From positions 26,004,327 through 26,068,326 of the forward strand of contig CM039464.1 of assembly GCA_022414725.1 (NCBI GenBank): a stretch of DNA of 64,000 nucleotides, in the 5' to 3' direction. The translations under genes and the position numbers were made by a program. The stretch comes from Microglena sp. YARC. Its lineage: Eukaryota; Chlorophyta; Chlorophyceae; Chlamydomonadales; Chlamydomonadaceae. Each line of letters begins with the position of its first letter. Position 1 is the stretch's first letter. Under the pieces are notes generated by a model, which saw only the letters and a list, made by a program, of their open reading frames with translations, ran no database searches and had not been told where the DNA came from. Of this stretch, positions 8,648 to 18,999 are shown piece by piece.

Positions 8648-11600
8648 TTAGCGCAGATCTGGACCTTGATCTTGGTCCAGATCTAGCCCTAGATCTGGAA
8701 CGTTGTCGAGTGCTGTGTTCAAATCTGGAACCTGGTCCTGCTCTGGGGCAGGGTCTTGATCTTGGGCTTGGGCTGGATCTAGGTCAGGGTCAAGATCGGG
8801 GCCTAGAGCTGGGGCTTGGGCTGGACCTAGGTCAGGGTCTAAATCAGGGTCTAGAGCTCGGGAATGGGCGGGGTCTGGGTAAGGGTCTAGAGCAAGGTCT
8901 AGATCCGGGTAATGGGCTGGATCTGGGACAGGGTCTAAATCAGGGTCTAGAACTAGGGCTTGGGCTGGGTCTGGGATTGGGTCTGGGATTGTAGGGAGCG
9001 CTGGGGCCATGGGGATTGTCATTTCCATGGTGCGGGTATCAGGCTCCTGGTCACCGGGAGTGACCCCAATCATGGTGCAAAAGATCGGGGGGGTGGCCCA
9101 TAAGCTTGCAAAGGAAGCCACTGTGAGAGAGCAATCTAGGCCACGCCACCAATCTTGACAGAAGGCGCCATTATCAAGGTGTCGAAGATCCGTCTGGGTG
9201 CGCATCCAGTCCCCTGGCGATGGCTTGGTGAAGGTGCCAAGGGCAAGGCAGATAGCCTTGTGGTGAAGGGGCTCAGAATGGTCCAGTCTGTCAGCACGGG
9301 ACGAACGGACCTGCCATATCGCGCCCAAGGTGGTTATACGCAGGAAGGACCACAACCTTAGGGTAGAGGGAGGAGGGGGTGTCCCGGGCCAAAGGGTGAT
9401 GTCGTCACCGAGGAGGAAGAAGGGGCAACGAGGAAGGCGCTGCCCACCGGTGAGGGTCTCCCAAGTGGAAAGGAGCCAGTCTATGACAGGGGCAGAATCA
9501 GGGCATTCCAAGAAAGCGTGAGACATTGTGTCAGCAGTGTGCAGCTGCAAGCAGTCAGGGCTGGAGCAGACTATGGAGGGGGGTCGTCTTGGTTGACCCG
9601 TTGGAAGCGTCCTCGTACATGAGCAAGGAACGCATTGCAGCCCAGGGTGCCATGAAGCAAGCTCCGGCAAGTGATGGTATAAGGACGGTGGAGAGTCTTG
9701 TCAGCGAGGCGTACCCACACCTGCGAAAAGCCTGCACGTAGAGGGAGGGAGACTTGAGGTTCGTCTTGTCTTTGAGCAGTTCTCTCCGCTGGGCCTGGAC
9801 GGGAGGGGCGGACACGTTGTTAGTCCACCCAAGCGTTCTGTGGGAGGTCTTCAGGGGAGGGGACTGGAATAGGGGTGACAACGAGCGCTCTCTCTGTTGC
9901 TGAGGCAATCCATCGGGATTCAAGACCACGGAGGCCTCGCAGGTCAGGGTTAGTGCTAGGGTGAGTGTCCAAGGTGGAGGGGGTAGAATGCTCCACAGCC
10001 TGGGCCAAGCAGCACGTTCCTCGTATAACCTGGCACAAAAATGGTGGGAACTGGGGCTTTGTTGCATGATATGTTGGTGAAGAAGGGCCTGCCGTGCTTG
10101 GCGCACAGAGAGTTCAAGAAGGTTCACCTCAGTATCATCATGGAGGTGGAGACCCCATGTTGTTGGGTCCAGTTGGAGGTCCTCCCAAAGACCAACCAGC
10201 CATGGTTCCAAGAGCTCTTGCCTCTGGTGGGGGGGGAGGCCTTGCTGGATCAGCTGCTCCTCAAAGTGTGCCCGTAACCATGCTCCTCGAGGTTTCTTGC
10301 GTAGGGTGATGAGCGCAGCTTGGGGGTGTCCTTGGGGGGGAAGGGCAGGAAGGGTGAGAGGGTGTAACTGGCCAGAGGGCCAGACCTCCCAAAGACGGTC
10401 CTCTCCAGTGAGGGGATCTGGCCCCTCTGCAAGGGGACCAGCAAGGGCCACAGCGGGAAAGAGCTTCCATTTGGGATGTGGAAGTTCAGGAAGGAGGACA
10501 GCATCCCGCCAGGGGTCTGGCAGAGAGGAGAGGATGAAGTCAAGGTCTTGGACAGCAGCGGGAGGGAGGTGAGCTCGTTGTTGATGAGCTCAGCGGATGT
10601 CCTTGAGACGGTGCCACGAGAGTGCTTGGGAGGAGAGCACTTGGTTTGAGGTGATGGGCATGGACGGAAAAGGAGGGGTGTTGTTGAAGGTGGTTTCCAG
10701 TAGGATGGATTGGGGGCACTGCATGGGCGGAGCGATAATTCTACGAATGTTCAGCAGGAGAAAAGCCTCTGCACTTTCCCGGGCCAAGTTGGTGTGATTG
10801 AGGCGATGTCCACAGAAGACGGGGCGGTAACCAGGGCATGGCATCCACTTGCCTGACCTGGAGGAAGGCGCACAGCCCGAGAAATCTCGTGACGGTAGAG
10901 CTGCTGCCAGGGGTGACCTGTGTAACTGAAGAGGAGCCATTGTGGTCTTGGCCAGCATAGCAGCGAGTGGGAAGCAAGATGGGGTACAGCAAGCCCTCCT
11001 CGATGAAAAGGAAGGACGGCTGTCCGAAAGCGGGGGGAAGAGGTGTCCTGGAACGTGGTGATTCCTCCTCCTGCAGGCTAGAGGATGCAACAAAGGCATT
11101 GAGAGAAGATTGCAACTGCTGCGGAGAGGCGCTGGTGGTGATGCAAAGTTAGCCTGGAAGATGAACTTGGAAGCCAAGCATTGCATAGCAACATGCGCCC
11201 TTCCAATAACATTGAGATTGCGTGAGAGCCATGGAGCTGCTGCACGTGAGATGCTATGGGGCATGTGCTGGTAGGCTGCAGCCTTGCAAAGGCAGTGTCT
11301 GCACCGAACGGCACGCCCAGCAATCTGTGAGGGGTGTCTGGGGGATGGATTGTGGTAGCCAGTCAAGTGATGGGTGCCAAGGGCGGGGTCCAGATCTGCA
11401 GGGAGGTATGTCTGGGGGAAGTTCGAGAAGCAGAAGACGGTCTTGGGAACAGACTGGCGGGTAAGCCAGCCGAATTGGCTACGACGTATGTCTCCTTGAT
11501 GATAGGCCCATCTGTGGCTGGGTTGAGGACAAAGTGCTTGCCATCGTCAGCAAACGAGAGGTGGCAGGGGCCAACTCTCCTGAGGGAAAACAGAAGGATT

Positions 11601-13172
11601 GCAGAGTTCCACAAGATCTCAGTTGGTTATTGTAGGTGATGAAGGGCTCAAAGATTGATGACCCATTGATTACAGCTCAAGGCCCCACCCTGAGGAAGCG
11701 GAAGTGTTGGGGAAGGAGGTAGCTAAGAAACCGTTGAGACCACTCGCGTAGAGCTGCCATTCATGAGGATATTGCACAGCGCGTGATGCTGCACTATTGA
11801 ATCCATGGCTGACATTGTCTTTAGGAGCCATCCCCTGTTGACAGAATCATAAAGCTTTAGTGAGGTCAGAAATGCAGCAAACCAGCCTGGTAAGCCAAGC
11901 TCTTTCAAGCGCGCAGCCAAGCCTAGGTGATAGCGATGTTGTCACTCATGTCTCTGCCACGAGAGGAAAGCTGATTGAGTGACGTTGATGAGATATTCCA
12001 GTGGGCGTTGCAGCCGGTGAGCCATGATCAAAAGGATCAGCTTAAGGTCGCAATTGAGAAGGGTGATAGGACGGTAACCTGCGAGGGAGTCATTGGGTCG
12101 ACCAGTCTTGTGGAGAAGGCAGGTGGTTCCCTGAAGGAGGGGTGCTAGGGGGGCCGAGTTAACTTGATCTTGGAAGGCAGAGTTGAAAAACCCTTTGAAG
12201 GATCGGGGACAGTTTTCATGGAATGCATTTAGACTTCAAATGGAAGTCCGTCATAACCTGGGCTGGAGCTCGAGAAGCAGAGCGGATGGAAAGGTCCATC
12301 TCCTCTGATGTGATTAGGCCATCGCCATTGACACCTTCTGCAAGGGCTGCATAATTAGTGGGAGGGGACGAGGGAGGGATGTGAGCAGAAGATCCTGGTT
12401 AGCCTGGTTGATGTGAGGGTTTGGACGATACAGTCCAAAGGAGGAATCAGCACTATAAAAGTCCCGGGCATACTCCATTCCTATGTTGACTCCTATCATT
12501 GAAGAGAGGTTAGCCACAGAAAGGGGGTGATGCTGGGGGTGGCCCTGCGAGGCTGGATAAGCTTGATGTGGACTGGGGGGTGAGGGGAAACGGAAGGTGG
12601 TGGAAGTAGAAGGAAGATGAAATCCCCAAAAGTGTGCTCAAAGGATAGTAGAGCTTTTGAGCATTGGAGCAAGGAGTTGCTGCCAGCGAGTGTTGCTGCT
12701 AATGCCTTAGCTTGGCTATGTTGAGGCGTGCCAGGAAAGAAATTGCATCGGGGGAGAAATGCACCTGTGAGAATTCTGCCGGGCGTCGTCCTCTGTTAAG
12801 CGCGCGGGCGGCACGCTGGCAGGCACGGCGATGCTTCTTGTAAATGGCCCAACTGCTGTGCTAATAACTTCCTTCATGTTGTCCATTTTGTGAGATGTCT
12901 GAATCGGGTAAGAGGTTTAGGAGGAGGGATTGTGAAGCGATGATGTTCTTGAGCTCATCACAAGCTTCTGGAATGTTGAGCGAGAGGAGGAAGGGAACCC
13001 TTTGCAGCCCTTGCCCTTGGGTGGAGCGTGGCCTAGGAAGGAGAGGGTTATAGACACAGGGCGGTGGTCAGAGATAAAGCCAGAGGTAGGGCTCAATATT
13101 AAGTCTGTGAGGAGGGTAGACCGCATCGAGGGGGTCAAGAATGCAGTTGAAATCACCAACAACGAGAAGGAG
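8648..13172 (-). pseudogene. LINE A ORF2 (endonuclease end, RT, zinc knuckle, DPL tail), broken
   Basis: This is the fullest ORF2 in the window. The endonuclease part shows VGDFNCIL (about 13135-13160) and SDHRPVSITL (SDHRPV at 13055-13072), the Asp/Asn and catalytic His motifs of APE-type nucleases. They are only about 26 codons apart and in different frames, so part of the domain is deleted. The RT blocks follow as in A1. From 9670 to 8648 the frame is open for 340 codons. It contains the knuckle C35-x4-C40-x10-H51-x4-C56 (9503-9568) and then the Asp-Pro-Leu tail, ending GPDLR and stop. Scattered single-base indels break the RT region, so the copy is inactive. Confidence 0.88.
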
Positions 13173-13305
13173 GCTCTGCAAAGACGACCAAACGCGGCAT
13201 GTCTACGGTTCAAAGGGAGCGGTAACAAGGTAACAAAAACTATGTAGCTCCTAAGTAGCTCCTAAACCTGCAACGCAAGATACAACACGGTACAGGGCAT
13301 CATCC
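13173..13305 (-). mobile_element. Family B internal fragment (inverted)
   Basis: A piece of the middle B module in minus orientation, matching about 6120-6260, is squeezed between the 5' edge of A2 and the head of the next B copy on +. No poly(A) is present, so it is not a separate complete insertion. It probably reflects rearrangement between B copies. Confidence 0.6.
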
Positions 13306-13306
13306 A

Positions 13307-14780
13307 CCCGCCTTTTTGACTTTGCTGCGAAGCTGCTTCGGGGCCAATTCGCTGGAGCGACTGCAATTTCGCGGCTATGGGAGCTGCTCAGTGCCCCATT
13401 TGAGTGTTATAGACGCTCATGCAGTCTAATCCGCTACTCTGCCCCCTCCAGAGGTCAGCATAAGAGGTCAGCCTTCAGGAGGGGGGGCAGGCTATTCTCT
13501 TGCAAGTTAATTCGGACCACCCGACCCCCATCCTTAGTACTTCAGAAGCAGCTCTCTCCTGATTCCCTTCTTCCGAGCCCCACCACTTCCTCCTGCCTCT
13601 CAGAATCCTCCATCTCCTCTCCTCTCATCCTCTGCTCCTTCATGTCAGCTGCTGAGATACTCTAGTAGACAAAGCTTTTGAGGCGACAATTGAGCTGGAG
13701 GTCCTTTTTTTTCGCTCGATTTTTAGTGTTTTTGGCCTTAGGCAGGTGTTGTGCTGCTAGACTCTATCCTCTTTCTTGGATTCTCAGTCAGCAGGTCTCC
13801 TTTTGAAACGTCCGCATTGTCAGCATCTTCTTGTTCTCTAATTCGAGACTTGTCGATCCTTGAGTTGTGACATTTGGTTGGAAACATAGCGATACAGTTT
13901 GTCCTTAGCGTTTTGCTGCCTAAGGGCTGGATAGATAGTTTTTGGGGTGGGATCTGCTGCTCGTGCCCTGAAACTGTTTTTTTGTTTGCTTTTTCCTGGA
14001 CTGTTTTTATCAGTAGCATGCCCTGCTTTGGTCTTCTTCCTTAACAGAGCTTGCTGGCCTGCATTGGAGAAGAAGTGCATGTGCTACTTGACAGCTGAGT
14101 TGGCTCGCCGTCTGCTGATGGAGTGAGCCCTGATGCGCTGGACAGTTTCTCCAATAGGAGTCATGCCCGGTTTCGTCGTTGTTGTAATTCTGCGTTGCCA
14201 GGTTCAGGAGGCTTACTTAGAAGCTAGCATAGTTTTGTTACCTTGTTCTGCTACATTTGAACTGTAGGCATGCCGCGTTCTGGTCGCTTTGCAGAGCTTG
14301 GATGCATCTGCATGGTGACTTAGCGACATGTTACTAAGAGTCTGTGCTGGTTTGCTTATAGGAGTGATGCCTGATGCACTAGCCTGTTACAGGAGTGAAT
14401 GCCCTGCAGTGTTTTTAATCTTTAGATCAGCAAAAACCTTTGCTTGCATGCCTTTCCTTCTTTTCCTGTGTTGCTCTTGGAGGTTAGCAGTGGTGTTTTG
14501 TTGCGTTGGGGAGGAACAGTGTTGCTTGAGGTGGGGGTGGTGCTCGAAGCGCCTTAGTCCTTTGTCCTCCTAGTAATTAGTTTGCTGTCCTCGGTCTTTT
14601 GTCCCTAGTCTTTTCGTCTTTTGTCTTCGGATCTTTTGTCTTAGCGGACTTTGGTCCATGTCCTCTTAGTCTTCTTCTTTGGTTTTTCTTCCCTCGCGTC
14701 ACATAGGGTAGGTTTTATCAGATGTTCCCTTTTCCTGGTTCCTCCCTATGTAAAAAAGAAAAAAAAAAAAAAAAAAAAAA
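13307..14780 (+). mobile_element. Family B element with a reduced module set
   Basis: It runs from within a head monomer (CTTTGCTGCGAAGCTGCTTC, about 13318) through a second partial monomer, two internal modules and the CT-rich 3' region to the B hairpin (ACATAGGG 14701-14708, CCCTATGT 14744-14751) and an interrupted poly(A) (14752-14780). The module with the CGCCTTTAAGG stretch, present in the 5335-7280 and 27256-27889 copies, is missing. No protein function is recognised. Confidence 0.75.
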
Positions 14781-15012
14781 CTCTTTAACAGTCCAGTATC
14801 AGCATCTACTTGCTTTAACCTGCACTGGGCTTACACATTTTGGCCAACTGGCGTCTTTAGTAGGGAAAGAATCGGATCTTCCTACAGCAGCAGATGTTTT
14901 GACACCACCATTAGCAGACTCAGCTGTTGAACACTCCACCCACAAGCAAGCTAGCAGCTTTGGGGTACCCATACAATCTCCTATATGCATATATAAAAAA
15001 AAAAAAAAAAAA
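14781..15012 (+). mobile_element. Family E, 3' end with poly(A)
   Basis: A 214 bp segment of otherwise unseen sequence ends in TATGCATATAT and poly(A) (14995-15012). It has no A- or B-type hairpin. One frame is open throughout (LTCTGLTHFGQLASLVGKE and onward) and reads into the poly(A), so it may be a truncated coding retrocopy. The source is unknown. Confidence 0.45.
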
Positions 15013-15463
15013 TCCTCCCCCTCCTCTCCGCTCCCCTCTAACTTGCACTAAGCAGAGTTCCATCTCGCTCCCCTGTCAACAGATTCCTTCCTCTCCATCG
15101 CTCCGACCCCTTATCCTCATCCCCCTTCAGCCCTTTAACTCATCTCATCCAGAGTATCCTCTACCCAGCTCAAGTCCTGCTATCTCCGCCGCCCTTCCCC
15201 TCGCAGACCCATCGCTCCCAACCCGCCACTCTCTGATGCAGCAGCTGCTGCTGGTGCTGCGGCCATCTCAAGGAAAACCAGACTCTCTCCGTTGCCGCAT
15301 AACCTGTCCCCTTCCTTTTCACCTCCCTCCTCTCCTGTCCTCCCTCTTCCTCCAGCCCACACTTGGCCACCCACGTGCTCCCACACCCCTTCCTTACGCT
15401 CTCTCCCCATCACCCACCACCTCCAGCCACCAAGCGATCTGGACTCTCTATCTAACACCCAGC
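15013..15463 (+). mobile_element. Segment F, longest 5' extension
   Basis: A CT-rich segment includes the stretch from CAGCTCAAGTCCTGCTATC to 'cacccagca' that recurs at 51010 and 54233. This copy extends about 150 bp further 5' than those two. It is broken at 15463 by the poly(T) of an inverted A tail, at a site that is continuous in the 54233 copy. It reads Pro/Ser-rich in several frames. Whether it is 5'UTR, ORF1 or a separate element is unresolved. Confidence 0.55.
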
Positions 15464-15725
15464 ATTTTTTTTTTTGTTTTACGAAGGGGGGAACCAGGAA
15501 AAGGCGCAACTGATAAAAACCTAGCCCTTTGTGACCAAGGAGTCCAAAAAAAAGACCAAAGAAAAAGACATGAAACGGCTAAGGGACAGCTAAGGGACAG
15601 ACACCACCCTGGCGACGTAAAGGGAGCATAAAAGAAGGACGGGAACAGAAGACAAACAAACCAGAGAGTCAAGGAAGAAGCTAAAAACAGGAAGCCCAAG
15701 AGAAGGGGCTAGGACTACTAAGAAA
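15464..15725 (-). mobile_element. LINE A 3' tail, 5'-truncated
   Basis: An inverted A 3' end inserted in F has poly(T) (with a G), the hairpin and about 230 bp of 3'UTR. It stops at 'ctactaagaa', where an A body on + begins. Confidence 0.8.
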
Positions 15726-18357
15726 GTCTACAACGCGTTTCCATGAAGAACTGTCCCCTTATCTTCAAAGGGTTTTCAACTCTTGCCTTCCAAGATCAAG
15801 TTAACTCGGGCCCCCTAGCACCCCTCCTTCAGGGAACATCTGCCTTCTCCACAAGATCTGGTCAGCCCAAGACTTCCATTCTCTCAACAGGTTACCATTC
15901 CTGATCATCCCTTCTCAATTGCGACCTTAACTATCCTTTTGATCATTGCGCACCCTCAATTACTCCCCCAACTTAAATCCACCGACGTCATCTCAAATCA
16001 GCTCCACTCCCTTCAGGAACATCCCTGATACAACCCATCCCGCCCTATCACCTAGGCTTGTCTGCGCGCTTGAAAGATGCGTGCTTACCAACTGTTGCGC
16101 ATGCTACCTCACTAAAAGACTTATGATTCTGGTCAACACGGCTATGCTAGCCTAAAGACACAGTCCAACCATGGAGGACAATAGTGCAGTGGCATCACGC
16201 TCTGGGCGTGCGTGCGATATCTCTCATGTGCAATGGCAGCTCTACGCGGATGGTCTAAACAACGGGTTCTTCACTACGCGCGCCGTCCCAACAGCTTCGG
16301 CTGCCGCTCCCAGCAGTGGGCCCTGGAGCTGTAATCAACTGTCATCATCTGCCCTGTCTATCACCAGACAAGTAACCAACTAGATCTTGTTGGAACTCTG
16401 CAATCCTTCCGTTGCTCCCTCAGGAGAGTTGGCGCCCTGCCCACCCTCGTCGTCTTGCTTACGATGCGCAACACGTTGTCCTCAACCCTCCCAGCAAACG
16501 CTTGTTGACTTACAACGTGTCTCCGCCCCTCCCTTCCCAGGCCCACAAGAAAGCTCCTCAGAAGACAAGAGACGAACGCTCGAGAGCGTCCGCTCCGTCG
16601 TACGTGCAGCTTTTTGCAAGTTGGGGTACCCACGCTGACAAGACCTCTCCACCGTCGCTGTATACCATCACTTCCAGCTTGCTGCAGCACCCTGCTGCAA
16701 TGCGTTCCTTGCGCAGTACAGCGAGACGCTGTCCAGACGGGCAACAATACGACCCCCCGCTCCATAGTCGCCCACCCTGACTGCTTGCAAGCTGCAACAT
16801 GCGGCACACGCAATGTCTCACCGCTTTTCTCTGGAGATGCCCTGATTGCTGCCCCTTTCACCTGATACAGCTCCTTTCCAAGCTTGGAGACCGCGTCGAG
16901 CCGGTGTGCAGCCCGTTCCTCGTGGCCCCCGATTGCTCCTCCTCGTTGACGACATCACCCTCTTGCCCCGGACACCCCCTCCTCCCTCTACCCTAGTTGT
17001 TCCTTCGCTTCTAAACCAGCCGTTGGCCGAGGGGTATGCAGGTCCGTTGCGGTCGGGCCGGCGGCTGCAGGACTGACAGTCTAGCCCCCACCACAGACAT
17101 CTGGCCTTGCCGTTGCCAGTCGATGTCCACCAAGCCTATCGCCAGGACGTGGGGCCACGCCAGCAGCGGATCTGCAACACCTTGGATGAAGTCGCCTTCT
17201 GTCAAGATAAGGGTGGCTGGCCTAGATTGCCCTCTCTCACAATGCTTCCTTTGGCAAGCTCTTGGGCACCCCCCCATCTTTTGCACCAGTGTTGCTGTAG
17301 GTGAGGGCTCTCTGAAGGCCCTTGGTCCGTCCGTCCAAAAGTAAACTAGTTGTGTTCCGTCGTCTTGGTCCCCTAGTCTTTTCGTCTTTTGTCTGGTCGA
17401 TCTTTGTCTCTTTAGCGGCTTTGGTCCATTTCCTCTCGAGTCTCCTCTTTGTTTTTCGTTCCGGTGGGTGCAGCATAGGCTAGGTTCTATCAGAGTTCCC
17501 TTTGCCTGTTCCTCCTATGTAAAAAAAAAAAAAAAAGAAGGATCTGAGTCGACGTGCAGCCGGCCAAGCCTGGGATGACGCGCGCACAGGATAGAGAGGA
17601 TGCACAATCCCCATGGCCCGCAGCTCGCTCTCACCATACAATCCGAACCCAATCGCCAGGACGTCAAGCCCAACCCTTATTTGCTAGTCCCGGCTGATCT
17701 GAACCCGCCCCAGATGCCAGCCCATTGACCGATCTTAAACCTTCCTCTAGACAAGCTTACCCAGACCAGCCCTGATTCCCAGCTCTAGACCCGATTCTAG
17801 ACCCTACTGTAGGGTCCACGCAAGCCCCAGCCTCTAGCCCCCGATCTTGACCCGACCTAGATCGAAGCCAAAGCCCAAGATCAAAGCCCTGCCCCAATCA
17901 GGATCAGGTCCAGATTGGACACCATCACACGACAACGTTGCCAATCTAGCTAGATCTGGACAAATCAAGCTCCAGATCGCCTAAATGCCACATCAATCTA
18001 ATCCTTGATACTTCTCTGTCTTCATCCTGTTGTACATCCCGAACCAGCTTTAGGTTTTACCTATTAGCTTATCCAGTAATGCTAATCAATCTTTACTGGT
18101 TGCCTCCCGACATTGCAATTATATTATAGCAAGTTTCATCCCTGAGCTTGCTCCCTAGTCAGTTTCCACCCTATAGTAGCCTCCTATCCCCTCAGTTAGC
18201 CCTTCTTTGAAGCCCCCCCCCCCCCAACATCACCCCCCAACCCCACACTCCCCCACCTTATAATTACATCTGTAGAGTCGCATATATACCTTAATCCTAC
18301 CTTATTTGCATACTCCTCATTTCCAGTCGTCTATCCCGGAATAACTTAGAGTTGCAA
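15726..18357 (+). pseudogene. LINE A copy, heavily degraded ORF2
   Basis: It can be followed by eye along the A1 order: the region before the RT (15726), RT block (15900-16150), FADD region (about 16380-16480), an internal deletion, the zinc-knuckle region (16750-16870), the C-terminal region (16900-17290) and Asp-Pro-Leu repeats (17600-17960). Substitutions and indels are far denser than in A1 or A2. A B tail is inserted at about 17302-17536. The divergence may be age or poor consensus. No frame is usable. Confidence 0.75.
17302..17536 (+). mobile_element. Family B 3' tail inserted in degraded A
   Basis: The B-type 3' region (CCCCTAGTCTTTTCGTCTTT) and a decayed ACATAGGG/CCTATGT hairpin end in poly(A) at 17521-17536. 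A sequence resumes afterwards. The insertion is 5'-truncated to about 220 bp. Confidence 0.7.
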
Positions 18358-18434
18358 TGTCGTCTGGTGGTGTGCGGAGACCCACCTCCGGGCGTGAAAT
18401 CCTTTCACAACTAAAAAAAAAAAAAAAAAAAAAA
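18358..18434 (+). mobile_element. Family C 3' tail
   Basis: Only the last ~55 bp of C remain: GGAGACCCACCTCC, then GTGAAA-TCC-TTTCAC, ACAACT and poly(A) to 18434. It is inserted in the 3'UTR of the degraded A copy, just where GTTGCAATG leads to ATGGCCC in other copies. Confidence 0.7.
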
Positions 18435-18999
18435 TAAAGTATGGCCCGCCCCCTCATAGCGCTTTTTCTTATAGTCCTGCCAGCTTCTCTTGGGTCTTCC
18501 TTTATTGGGTAACCGCTGGTTTACCTGTGCGCTCAGTGCTGGTTTGGTTTATACCTGTCCAGGCCGCTCTGCCTTCTGTCCCCCCTCACACCGTCGATCC
18601 CAGTAGTGGTCCGTCCTCTGAGCGTTACTACCAAGTCTGGGTCCCTTTTCCCCTTTGGTCTTTTCTCCCTCTGGTCACAACGAGGCTACCCAGTATGCTC
18701 CCAGTGCCGCCGTTATCACTCGGGTTTCCCCCGCCTTTGTTTATAAAAAAGAAAAAAAAAATGTTAATGCCCCCCCTTCATGTCTTTTCTTCAGCCAGTC
18801 CTAGCCCCTCTGTATCCTGTGTTTGCTCTGTTCCCGTCACTCTTTTCCTTACGCCCCGAAGTCGTGTCCGGTCTCCTTAGCTGCTCCCTTACTCTCTCTT
18901 TGTCTTTTCTTGTCTTTCTCCATTGTCACAGGCTATTTTTATCAGGTTTCGCGCCGTTCCTGTTCCCCTTTTGGTAAAAAAAAAAAAAACAGAAAAAAA
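18435..18999 (+). mobile_element. Two stacked LINE A 3' tails
   Basis: The first A tail ends in poly(A) at 18744-18761. A second begins at 'tgttaatgccc' and ends in poly(A) at about 18976-18998. Both have the CT-rich 3'UTR and are noisy. The same two junctions occur in inverted order at 63718-63983, one of the markers of a large inverted duplication. Confidence 0.7.

Larger units (their letters stand above)
7985..13172 (-). mobile_element. LINE family A, longest copy A2 (inverted)
   Basis: Read on the minus strand, this copy extends further 5' than A1 and includes the end of the endonuclease domain. Poly(A) appears as poly(T) at 7985-8005, followed by the hairpin and the 3'UTR. A run of about 21 G (8401-8421) mirrors the poly(C) of A1. 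An extra T run with an 'atata' edge sits at 8337-8365, where other copies read straight through. The 5' edge joins a fragment of B at about 13173. Confidence 0.9.

Noticed and set aside
8710..8994. Gly-Leu-Gly repeat protein on the strand opposite ORF2
   Set aside because: It is the antisense of the Asp-Pro-Leu repeat; the sense frame continues from the zinc knuckle and is the better explanation.
13173..14780. Twin-priming (5' inversion) of one B insertion
   Set aside because: In twin priming the inverted piece is the part 5' of the sense piece. Here the inverted piece is internal and downstream of the head, so the order is wrong.
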